Counted from the stretch's first letter, positions 1 to 6,557 are shown. The stretch is 8,955 nucleotides of DNA from Planctomycetales bacterium 4484_123 (GCA_002049885.1 MVCS01000039.1:1-8955); one strand, 5' to 3'. Notes: generated by a model not told the origin, from the letters alone. Made by a program: numbers and translations.

Positions 1-278
1 AGCAGCCCCCCGGCCATGACCGCCAGCATGACCCCGCCGGCCAGGCCCACACCGGCCCGCACCGCCGGCAGCTCCAGCAGTCGCCCAACCCCCAGGACGA
101 TCAGGACCATCAGCGGGAACTCCACCAGGCCGTGCCCGACCGCCACCAAGGCGCCGGCGTGCCGGTGGCGGGCACCCAGGCCGATGGTGACGGCCGTCAC
201 CGGCCCGGGTGCCATCACGCCGGAAAAGGATATCACCACCGCCTGCGCCAGGAACGTCACCAGGCCCATCTCGCTCAT
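1..278 (-). CDS. LysE family exporter, N-terminal part (cut by window start)
   Basis: The reverse strand encodes about 92 residues beginning MSEMGLVTFLAQ, open to the window edge, so the C-terminal half is missing. LysE-family proteins are inner-membrane exporters of amino acids and related small molecules with about six membrane segments and roughly 200 residues. Seen here: a hydrophobic first segment (about residues 6-22), the family-type PGP motif at residues 24-26 followed by VTAVTIGLGAR, then AGALVAVGHGLVE, and two further hydrophobic stretches (about 53-65 and 74-92). The start at 276-278 is chosen because the membrane segment begins straight after it; a second Met at 267-269 is possible. 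A weak purine-rich AGGCGAGG lies just upstream. It is divergent from the GH30-like gene. The substrate cannot be deduced from this part. Confidence 0.8.
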   Translation of the reverse strand, partial: MSEMGLVTFLAQAVVISFSGVMAPGPVTAVTIGLGARHRHAGALVAVGHGLVEFPLMVLIVLGVGRLLELPAVRAGVGLAGGVMLAVMAGGL

Positions 279-398
279 GCCTCGCCTGCCGGTCCCGGAC
301 CGCCCCTCACCCCGCTGGCCGACGGCGCCCGGACCGGAGATGACCATCTGCTACCGGCCCGGCACCGACAGGTCCAGTCCTCAAGCCGGCGGTCGGGT

Positions 399-421
399 CC
401 GGCCCTGGCCGGCAGGGCCGG
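399..421. repeat. perfect 9-bp inverted repeat in divergent intergenic region
   Basis: CCGGCCCTG (399-407) and CAGGGCCGG (413-421) are exact reverse complements around a 5-base centre. The repeat sits between the divergent LysE-type and GH30-like genes, where a terminator is not expected, and no T-run follows on either strand. It could be an operator or an mRNA hairpin in a leader. In DNA this GC-rich some palindromes arise by chance, so function is uncertain. Confidence 0.35.
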
Positions 422-467
422 GACGGTTGCGCGCCCGGCCAAGTTCACCGCACTTGCCGTGGGGCGT

Positions 468-496
468 TTCTCACCGCCACAGAAGCGCTGTATCAT
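468..496 (+). promoter_or_regulatory. possible promoter of the GH30-like gene
   Basis: TATCAT at 491-496 resembles a sigma70 -10 box. The hexamer 17 bases upstream (TTCTCA, 468-473) is only a poor -35 match. A transcript starting near 503 would give a leader of about 22 bases carrying the AAGGGA ribosome-binding site at 513-518. Only the -10 is persuasive. Confidence 0.25.
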
Positions 497-524
497 CCCC
501 ATCGAAGCGGGAAAGGGACCGGCC

Positions 525-1295
525 ATGTTCGCAACCACGCATCGCGTAGTTTCCGGCTCCTTCCTCATGGCCCTGGTCGCGGCAATCCAGTTGCCGACGG
601 CACCGGCGGCGGAGGTGAAGGTCGATACCTCCGTGCGGCATCAGACCATCCTGGGCTGGAGCGTGAACCCCTGGGGGCCGTGGGTGACGAGCTGGCAGCG
701 CGACCAAGTGCTGGACCTGGCCGCAGCCAGGGGCATTCCCAACGGCCTGACCGAGCAGATGGGCAACAAGCTCGCCCGCATGTACGACGACCTCACCCGC
801 GGCGGGGTGTCCTACTGGTCCACCTACGGCTGGGGCGGCGTGATAGAGATCAGCCACGACGGCACGTCCTTCCGCCGGGGCCGCTACTACTGGCCGCTGC
901 GCCAGGTGATGCACTACGTCAGACCCGGGGCGGTACGGGTGGAGGCGAGCTGCGACGATGAGTCGCTGCGGGCACTGGCGTTTGTCCATCGCGGGCGCCT
1001 GACCGTGGTGCTCATGAACGATACCCCCCCCGCCAGGGCCCAGGCCGTCACCATCAGCGGCCTGCCCGCCGGCCGATACGGCCTGGCCCGTACCGCCGCG
1101 ACCGGCCTGAGCGTCGCGGGCAAGTACGTCTTTGCCCTCACCGCCGTTGACCGCACCAAGGCCACCACAAGGGATGTGGAGCTGACGGGTGGGGCGGAAG
1201 TAGGTCCGGGTCCGTTTGCCGGCCGGGCCGGGGATCACCCGCCGGCGGGTCCGACGTTGGCGATGATGTCCCCATGGCCGGCGGTGGTGAAGTAA
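525..1295 (+). CDS. secreted GH30-like protein lacking most of its catalytic barrel (probable remnant)
   Basis: A 256-residue protein. The start at 525 is chosen over an open frame reaching back to 132 because AAGGGA (513-518) lies 6 bases upstream and a signal peptide follows (hydrophobic about 10-25, cleavage probably after APAA near 29). Residues 31-65 (VDTSVRHQTILGW, NPWGPWVTSW) resemble the extreme N-terminus of GH30-like glycosidases. Residues 68-165 (RGIPNGLTEQMG, YDDLTRGGVSYWSTYGWGG, YVRPGAVRVE, LRALAFVHRGRLTVVLMN) resemble their last barrel strands and C-terminal beta domain. Full-length relatives have some 400-500 residues, so about 250-300 appear to be missing between residues 65 and 70, without loss of frame. 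Glu77 could be the nucleophile; the region expected to hold the acid/base is absent, so activity is unlikely. Residues 196-221 look like the end of a PKD-type repeat. The last 20 codons are antisense to the neighbouring gene's 3' end. Confidence 0.7.
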   Translation: MFATTHRVVSGSFLMALVAAIQLPTAPAAEVKVDTSVRHQTILGWSVNPWGPWVTSWQRDQVLDLAAARGIPNGLTEQMGNKLARMYDDLTRGGVSYWSTYGWGGVIEISHDGTSFRRGRYYWPLRQVMHYVRPGAVRVEASCDDESLRALAFVHRGRLTVVLMNDTPPARAQAVTISGLPAGRYGLARTAATGLSVAGKYVFALTAVDRTKATTRDVELTGGAEVGPGPFAGRAGDHPPAGPTLAMMSPWPAVVK

Positions 1296-3739
1296 TTGTC
1301 TTTCACGACGTTGCTGCCCCAAACCCACAGGGCCTGGGTGTTGGCACGGGCGTGGGTGGTGGCCAGGACGACGTTGCGCTGCACGGTGATGCCGGAAGTG
1401 ATGGGTTCGAGATACACCGCGGCGTGTGCGCTCGAGGGCCACTTGGAGGTCTCCGAGACCAGCACGTCGTGGATGTAGTTGGCCTCCACGCGCGAGCCTC
1501 GCAGCGACCCGCCGGTGGCGTAGATGGCCCCTCCGTCGGAGAGCTCACCCATGACATGATGGATGTGGTTGGCAACGACGACTATCTGGCCCTGCACGCC
1601 ATCGCCGCTGTAGTGGCCCATTGATATCCCCGAGTACGGACCGTTGGCCACCTCGTTGTGGTCGAGGGTGACGAACTGGGCCGGCCCGACCCATATGCCA
1701 ACGCTGCCGAAGAACTCGCGCCCGAAATGGCTGATGATGCAGCGCGTGATGCGGACGCTGCGGACGCGGGTGGCCTGGCAGAAGCGCCACGGCCCCGCGG
1801 AGTAGTCGTCTATGTTGATGCCGTTGCCGGAGACGTCCCTTACCAGACACTTCCGCACGGTGACCTCTCTGGAGCCCGCCCCGATGGCCAGCCCCACCCC
1901 GCCGAGGTGCTCAAAGGTGCAATTGGTAAAGGTAACGTCGCGGACACCGCTGAGGCTGACCGCGGCCGGCGGATGATAGGACGCCTGCCAGTAGCCCTCG
2001 GTGCCCGTTTCGAAGAACCCGGCGGGCTGGCCCAGGAAGCCCTTCTCGGTGGGCCGGTTCCACCCGGCATGAGCGAAGCCAATGCCCTCGAAGGACACGT
2101 GCGAGGCACCATCCAGCCGGAGGATCGTCTCCAGGACCGGCACCACGACCTCAGTGGAGGTCATCACCTCCCCAGCCCGCGGCACGTAGTAGAGCCTTGA
2201 GCCCTCCAGCCACCACTCCCCGGGAGAGTCCAGGAACGGCAGGCCCTGAAGCGTGTAATAGTCCTGGACCGCGCGGATGTTGAAAACCTTCAGCACCTTG
2301 GCCTGTTCTTCCCTGAAGCGCAGGGCCACGTGAGTGCGGGGGCTGGCGTCCGCCGGGTCGGGGTCGCGCTCGACCGCGGTGATGGTCAGCACGTGGCTGG
2401 CGAACTTGCGCTTGAGGTACATCTCGCAGCCCACCAATTCCTCCAGGGAGTCCAACTGCGGCAGCCGGTCAAGGCGGACCAGTACCCGTCCCGTGATGGC
2501 CGGGGCATCGTTGGGACCAGGCTGCTCCTGTCCGTCCACGCGGGCCTTCTCGTAGTTGGTGATGAGGTAGGCGCCCGAACTCGCCCGCGTGGCCCGCTGC
2601 CCGTTGACGTAGAGCTGGCGAAAGCGCAGGTCGCCGACGTCGGCAACGTACACTCCGTCGTCGGCCCTCTTCCACCGCAACGAAAGCCGACGACCACCAC
2701 TCAGGACGGGCTGCTCCCCCGGGTAGGCCATGTAGGTGATACGATACGTCTCGTAACCTGAGTCCTCCGGCCCCAGGCTGATGGGTTCGTCCAGCTCATA
2801 GGTACCACCGCGGAGGATGATCTTGACCTCCTCCTTCAGCCCGCTGGCGATCATCTCCCGAGCGGCGGCGCGTGCCCGGCTCAGGGAGGCGAAGGGGCTG
2901 GTGAGCGTCCCGGAGTTGCCATCCTTGCCGTCGGGAGCCACATAGATGCAGCCGTAAGGCTCTATGGTCAGGGCGTACTTGCCGGTGGTGCCGTCGGCGC
3001 CCGAGACCCGCACATAGCAATCGGCGGCCAAGCCGGAAACCCCGACCTCCGGGCCCGCAGCCTCGCCGGCCGAGGCCGAGACCACGTCCTCCTGCCACAC
3101 GGAGACCTCCGGCTCCAAGCCGCCCGCGGCGGAGGCGAGCCTCACCTCCGGGCTGTCCACTTGCCCCGCCCCATAGTAGGAAAAACGAAAATACTGCGCC
3201 TTGCCGGGACGGCGGATCCTGCCCCGGCGGAGGATGGTGCGCCGCTTCCTGCCCAGGCGGATCCGAGCGCAGCGAGGCCGGGCCGCATCGACGCTGAGGA
3301 CGAAGCCACCCGAGCTGTCCCCCCGCGCCGAGACCTTCACGAAATACGGCGCCCCCCTCTTGAGGGGTACGACCAACCCGGCCCCCTCAGCCGAGGGCCC
3401 CGGCAGCTCCGAGCTCCAGGCATCGGAGGCCCGCAATCGACCCCGCCGGTCGTACACCTCCAGCAGCGCATCCAGGCCGCCGCTGCGGTCCAGGGCGATC
3501 CGCGCCCGGCCACCGGCGGGTGTGACCAGGCAGTACACCTGCTCCCCGCCAGCCGAGAGCACCCCGCTGACCGCAGCGTCGCCCCGGTGGTCCAGCTCGA
3601 TCCAGTCGTAGGCCAAGGGCAGCTCGCCGAGACCACCAGCGGCGCGTGCAAGGTTGGCCAGAGGCGGACAGAAGGCCGCGAAGAGAAGGCGATGTTCGAG
3701 GGGCTCGAAAACCGGCGGGTGGGTTGTCAGCGCACTCAT
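1235..3739 (-). CDS. secreted right-handed beta-helix protein, GH141-like, with two PPC-like domains
   Basis: An 834-residue protein starting MSALTTHPP. The start at 3739 is chosen over the frame's first Met at 3802 because GAGG (3745-3748) lies 5 bases upstream and the export motif FEPLEHRLLFA (residues 11-21) then sits at the N-terminus. That motif is a variant of planctomycete LEPR-XLL, with His replacing Pro. Residues about 42-152 and 176-260 look like two pre-peptidase-C-type beta-sandwich domains. From 266 a parallel beta-helix begins with the typical YVAPDGKDGNSGT...PFASLSRAR entry, then RGGTYELDEPI (310-320) and YMAYPGEQPVLSGG (336-349). Later coils carry NHIHHV (724-729), DGGAIYATGG (735-744) and NYIHDV (754-759). 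This layout resembles GH141 (known members: an alpha-L-fucosidase and a xylanase). Catalytic residues cannot be assigned without alignment, so substrate is open. The C-terminus, ANVGPAGG, may be slightly short. Confidence 0.85.
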   Translation of the reverse strand: MSALTTHPPVFEPLEHRLLFAAFCPPLANLARAAGGLGELPLAYDWIELDHRGDAAVSGVLSAGGEQVYCLVTPAGGRARIALDRSGGLDALLEVYDRRGRLRASDAWSSELPGPSAEGAGLVVPLKRGAPYFVKVSARGDSSGGFVLSVDAARPRCARIRLGRKRRTILRRGRIRRPGKAQYFRFSYYGAGQVDSPEVRLASAAGGLEPEVSVWQEDVVSASAGEAAGPEVGVSGLAADCYVRVSGADGTTGKYALTIEPYGCIYVAPDGKDGNSGTLTSPFASLSRARAAAREMIASGLKEEVKIILRGGTYELDEPISLGPEDSGYETYRITYMAYPGEQPVLSGGRRLSLRWKRADDGVYVADVGDLRFRQLYVNGQRATRASSGAYLITNYEKARVDGQEQPGPNDAPAITGRVLVRLDRLPQLDSLEELVGCEMYLKRKFASHVLTITAVERDPDPADASPRTHVALRFREEQAKVLKVFNIRAVQDYYTLQGLPFLDSPGEWWLEGSRLYYVPRAGEVMTSTEVVVPVLETILRLDGASHVSFEGIGFAHAGWNRPTEKGFLGQPAGFFETGTEGYWQASYHPPAAVSLSGVRDVTFTNCTFEHLGGVGLAIGAGSREVTVRKCLVRDVSGNGINIDDYSAGPWRFCQATRVRSVRITRCIISHFGREFFGSVGIWVGPAQFVTLDHNEVANGPYSGISMGHYSGDGVQGQIVVVANHIHHVMGELSDGGAIYATGGSLRGSRVEANYIHDVLVSETSKWPSSAHAAVYLEPITSGITVQRNVVLATTHARANTQALWVWGSNVVKDNYFTTAGHGDIIANVGPAGG

Positions 3740-3744
3740 GACTA

Positions 3745-3748
3745 CCTC
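3745..3748 (-). promoter_or_regulatory. Shine-Dalgarno fixing the beta-helix gene start
   Basis: GAGG on the minus strand, 5 bases before the ATG at 3737-3739. It supports this start over the upstream in-frame Met at 3802, which has no comparable site. Confidence 0.7.
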
Positions 3749-3750
3749 GG

Positions 3751-3772
3751 GGTTGCTGGAAACACCACAACC
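3751..3772 (-). promoter_or_regulatory. hairpin next to the Shine-Dalgarno of the beta-helix gene
   Basis: On the minus strand GGTTGTGG pairs with CCAGCAACC: eight base pairs with one bulged base and a 5-base loop (TGTTT). The hairpin ends 2 bases before the GAGG ribosome-binding site. It could affect ribosome access or mRNA stability. No matching riboswitch class is recognised. Confidence 0.35.
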
Positions 3773-3989
3773 AGCCGCCTCCGAGGCAGCAGAGCACTTC
3801 AACTGGCTCCACTAGCCCCCTCACTAGGCAAGATACGATTCATTTCGGAGCCGGGCCAGGCGATCCACGAGGTACAACCCCATTTTGCGGAAAGACTTGC
3901 AGTCCCCGCCGAGGTCTGGTCGGACCCGTCGGCAGCAGGTGCGCCCAGCACGTGCCGCCGCGGCCCGGCCGCCGTCTCACCCCGGCCGA

Positions 3990-5500
3990 CTACCGCCGCG
4001 AGTCCCGCCGGTGGCGGTCGAAGAAGTCCAGCACGAAGGGCCAGATGTCCCGGCTCATGCCGCAGTGCCCCACGCCGGGATAGCACATCAGGTGGTGAAT
4101 GGCCGGGTCGTAGCAGCCGCCTTGGCGGAAGCGACGAGCCGAGCGCCTCAGCACGCTCAGCTCGTAGTTGTAGGCCTGAGCGCTGATGAACGGCAGCCGG
4201 CGGTTCCGGCGCGAAAACAGCGGCCCGCCCTGGGAGAAGGCAAACACCGCCGCCCACACCTCGGGCATGTCCTTCGCCAGGTTGCCGGTGCAGTCGGCCC
4301 CCAGCGACCCGCCGGTGCAGTACATGCGCTTTGGGTCGATGGGAAAGAGGGCCTGCATCTCCATTAGGACTCGCCTGACGTCGGCACAGGCCGCCGGCCC
4401 GCCGCGAACATACCTGCCGCCCTGGGAGACCCCCACCAGGATGTACCCGCGCCGGGCCGCCTGGTTGATAGGGCTGAACGGCGCCGCCGAACCTTTTGAC
4501 CCCGCCACCGCGTGCTCGTCGCCCCCGCTGCCGTGGAGGTGCACGACCAGGGGGTACTTCCGCCCCTCCTGCCGCGGGCCCGGCGGGCCACCAGCGCCAC
4601 GTCGTCCAGCGCGGCCGAGACGCCGCCGCCCAGGAACTCCCGCGCCCGACCGGCGAAGGCCTTGACCTCCTGCTGGTCCCGCACGACCGCCAGCAGGAAT
4701 CTGCGCTCGGCGACCTGGCCCGGCCGGAGCATCACCGGCCGGCACTGGAGGCTCACCAGGTTGAAGTCGCTCATGCGGGCGGTGTACTGGCAGGCGTCCT
4801 CGGCCGGACGGTACAGGATGACCACCGCCTCCGGTGAGCTTCGGGACCGGCAGAACACGAAGCCCCGCCCAGGCTCGAACGCCCCGCCCAGACCGTAGCG
4901 GAAGACCCCGCCCGGCTCGCGCGTGATGAACACATCGCCGGCCTTGGAACAGGCCAGCTCGATCCGCAGGTGCGGGGCCGTCCGTATCGGCCTGTCGCCC
5001 ACGTTGCGATAGGCGGCGCATATCTCCAAGCACGGACCGCCCGCGGCCAGCACCATCCGGCGGACTATCTCCAATCGACCCCGCCGACAGCGGACTTGAA
5101 TGCCCCGGCCGCGTGGCGTCCGGACCGCCTTGGCCTCGTAGGCCGCACACTGCACGAAGCCCGGATAGGACGTGCTGCCGTCGGCCGGGTTCACCACGTC
5201 AAAAATGCCGCCCCCGAACGCCAGGAAGTGCTCCCCCAACCCCAGCTCCCGATGCAGCCTCAGCCACTTCGGGTCGTCGTAAAGCAGCTGCCTGCCGGTG
5301 GACTTGTAGATGAGGCTGACCATCCGCCCGCCCACCGCGGGCCGGACCGCCGCAGCCAAGTAGGGGCTCTCAACCCGCACTAGCAGATCCAGGTCGCCGG
5401 CCGGCATGGTAGCCTGCGGACTGGCCGCCCGTGCCCCCATCGCCCCACTACAAGGCCACGCCGCCACTGCGAGGGTTCCAAGCACTGCCCACCGGCCCAT
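3990..5500 (-). pseudogene. secreted two-domain esterase (mutarotase-like + alpha/beta hydrolase), frameshifted
   Basis: One gene in two frames. The first part (start 5500, signal peptide MGRWAVLGTLAVAAW) has a strong GGAGGAGG site (5508-5515) 7 bases upstream. Residues about 36-275 look like a galactose-mutarotase-type beta-sandwich (AVRPAVGGRMVSLIYKSTGR; LRPGQVAERRFLLAVV). This frame continues as nonsense to a stop at 4364. The second part reads from about 4574 to 3990 in another frame as an alpha/beta hydrolase related to PHB-depolymerase-type esterases: KYPLVVHLHGSGGDE (oxyanion-hole region), TGGSLGA with the nucleophile Ser of GxSxG (codon 4305-4307), and a probable catalytic His in YPGVGHCGM. 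Restoring one lost base between about 4565 and 4591 joins them into about 503 residues. Several cysteines in the hydrolase part fit an exported protein. The substrate is unknown; a polysaccharide ester is a guess from context. Two coupled genes are unlikely, since the second part has no start near its fold boundary. Confidence 0.75.
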
Positions 5501-5507
5501 CACGTCG

Positions 5508-5515
5508 CCTCCTCC
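5508..5515 (-). promoter_or_regulatory. strong Shine-Dalgarno fixing the esterase start
   Basis: GGAGGAGG lies 7 bases before the ATG at 5498-5500. It rejects the longer open frame reaching 5689, which would run into the end of mutM and place the signal peptide internally. Confidence 0.75.
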
Positions 5516-5523
5516 CGCCGCCC

Positions 5524-5589
5524 TTGGCTGGCAGGACGCCGGCCCCGGCCCTGCCACCTGTCGCCCGCGGCCCCGGCCCACCCAGCCAA
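5524..5589. repeat. nested repeats in the mutM-esterase gap
   Basis: TTGGCTGG (5524-5531) and CCAGCCAA (5582-5589) form a perfect 8-bp inverted repeat. The enclosed 50 bases hold two direct copies of GGCCCCGGCCC (5541-5551 and 5569-5579). The transcript here could form a branched structure between the mutM stop and the esterase ribosome-binding site. It may be a weak terminator, an mRNA processing site, or chance in GC-rich sequence. Confidence 0.35.
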
Positions 5590-5607
5590 CCTTGCCGCCA
5601 CCGCTAC

Positions 5608-6423
5608 CTACCGCTGGCACCGCGGGCAATAGGTACTGGTCCGTCCGCCGATGGCGGCCCGCCGCAACGTGGTCCCGCAATCGAGACAAGGCTGACCATA
5701 TCGCCCATAGACACGGTGCGAGAGGGTGAAGTACCCCAGCTCGCCAAGCGCCCCGGCATAGGGCGTGGAATCGTTCAGCGTCGAGCCACCGGCGGCGATG
5801 GCCTCGGCCAGCACCGCCCGCAGGGCCGAGTGCAGCCGCAACAGGGCGGCCCGGGAGATGCGGAACAGCCGGCGGGTCGGGCGCAGGGCGGCGCGGAAGA
5901 GGGCCTCGTCGGAATAGATGTTGCCCACGCCCGCCACGATGGCCTGGTTCATCAGGGCGGCCTTGACCGGTGCCGTCCGCCCGGCCAACCGGCCGACGAA
6001 CTCATCCGACCCGATGACGTCCGCATCCGGGCCCAGAGCGGCCAGCGGACCTGCCTGCCCGCCGGCCAGAACGTGCGCACCGGCGGCGATGCGGCGGGTG
6101 TTGGCACAGCGGACCTCCCACCGGCCGGCAAGGGCCAGCACCAGGTGGGTGTGCGGGGGCGGCTGGCGGCCAGGCCGGGCCAACTGCACCCGCCCGGACA
6201 TCCCCAGTTGCAGCACCAGCCGGCGCCCGGCGAAGTCGAATACCACGCTCTTGCCCCGCCGGCTGACGGCCACCAGCCGCCTGCCGACCAAGCCGTGCAG
6301 CCGGCGCAGCGAGCCGGTCTTGAGGAAGTCCCGCCGCCGCAGGCTCACGGCGCGGACCGTCCGCCCGGCCAGGGCCGAGTGCAGGGCACGGGCGATCGTT
6401 TCGGCTTCGGGCAGCTCCGGCAC
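5608..6423 (-). CDS. mutM: formamidopyrimidine-DNA glycosylase (Fpg/MutM)
   Basis: A 271-residue protein, the usual family length. It is a base-excision-repair enzyme that removes oxidised purines such as 8-oxoguanine and nicks the abasic site. The N-terminus PELPEAE carries the catalytic Pro2 and Glu3 (counting the initiator Met). Also visible are Lys58 in RRGKS, QLGMSG (72-77), the helix-two-turn-helix MNQAIVAGVGNIYSDEALF (158-176), GGSTLND (212-218), and a zinc finger C246-x2-C249-x16-C266-x2-C269. The start codon is GTG (6421-6423), with GGAGGT (6430-6435) 6 bases upstream. Odd point: the loop usually reading D-x-RRFG reads NTRRIAAG (108-115), so the intercalating Phe is Ile. It lies 134 bp after the AsmA-like gene and 107 bp before the esterase, and may share a transcript with them. 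Confidence 0.96.
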   Translation of the reverse strand: MPELPEAETIARALHSALAGRTVRAVSLRRRDFLKTGSLRRLHGLVGRRLVAVSRRGKSVVFDFAGRRLVLQLGMSGRVQLARPGRQPPPHTHLVLALAGRWEVRCANTRRIAAGAHVLAGGQAGPLAALGPDADVIGSDEFVGRLAGRTAPVKAALMNQAIVAGVGNIYSDEALFRAALRPTRRLFRISRAALLRLHSALRAVLAEAIAAGGSTLNDSTPYAGALGELGYFTLSHRVYGRYGQPCLDCGTTLRRAAIGGRTSTYCPRCQR

Positions 6424-6429
6424 GAAAGC

Positions 6430-6435
6430 ACCTCC
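6430..6435 (-). promoter_or_regulatory. Shine-Dalgarno supporting the GTG start of mutM
   Basis: GGAGGT sits 6 bases before the GTG at 6421-6423. With the conserved PELPE directly after it, this settles the non-ATG start. Confidence 0.8.
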
Positions 6436-6447
6436 AGCGGGCCAACA

Positions 6448-6514
6448 GGGGCCGCCGGCCCCCGCGCCGCCGGCACCATCCTAGCAGCCGGCAGCGGGAT
6501 GTCACAGCCGGCTG
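6448..6514. repeat. two GC-rich hairpins in the AsmA-like/mutM gap
   Basis: GGGGCC (6448-6453) pairs with GGCCCC (6457-6462) around a 3-base loop. CAGCCGGC (6485-6492) pairs exactly with GCCGGCTG (6507-6514) around a 14-base loop. Both lie between the AsmA-like stop and the mutM ribosome-binding site. No T-run follows on the minus strand, so they are not classic terminators. They could partly separate expression of the two genes, or be chance. Confidence 0.35.
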
Positions 6515-6557
6515 GCGGAACAGGCTGGCCGGGGGACCGGCTCGACCAGAAGGGCAC

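Larger units (their letters stand above)
3740..3989. other. 250-bp intergenic region between the esterase and beta-helix genes
   Basis: Besides the hairpin at 3751-3772, it holds a short GC stem just past the esterase stop (GCGGC 3960-3964, GCCGC 3968-3972) with no T-run, so it is at best a weak terminator. The part around 3821-3900 is less GC-rich than its surroundings. A minus-strand frame (3824-3976) ends in a non-repetitive peptide, MGLYLVDRLARLRNESYLA, with no clear ribosome-binding site. No convincing promoter was found, although one for the beta-helix gene would be expected here. Confidence 0.5.

Noticed and set aside
132..524. N-terminal extension of the GH30-like ORF
   Set aside because: The extension is Pro/Arg/His-rich, would bury the signal peptide inside the protein, and the ATG at 525 has its own ribosome-binding site.
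471..1442. Long minus-strand frame opposite the GH30-like gene
   Set aside because: The His/Arg/Gly/Pro-rich translation shows no domain and is antisense to recognisable protein; typical high-GC shadow.
3740..3802. Start of the beta-helix gene at 3802
   Set aside because: No ribosome-binding site there, and it would place 21 residues before the export motif; 3739 has a good site.
3161..4186. Plus-strand frame of about 341 codons
   Set aside because: Antisense to the beta-helix and esterase genes; low-complexity Arg/Pro composition and no motif.
4565..4600. Programmed -1 frameshifting in the esterase
   Set aside because: The only candidate heptamer, GGGCCCG, is out of phase with the incoming frame, and no clear downstream stimulatory structure was identified.
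6448..6514. Rho-independent terminator after the AsmA-like gene
   Set aside because: Stems are present but no T-run follows on the transcribed strand.
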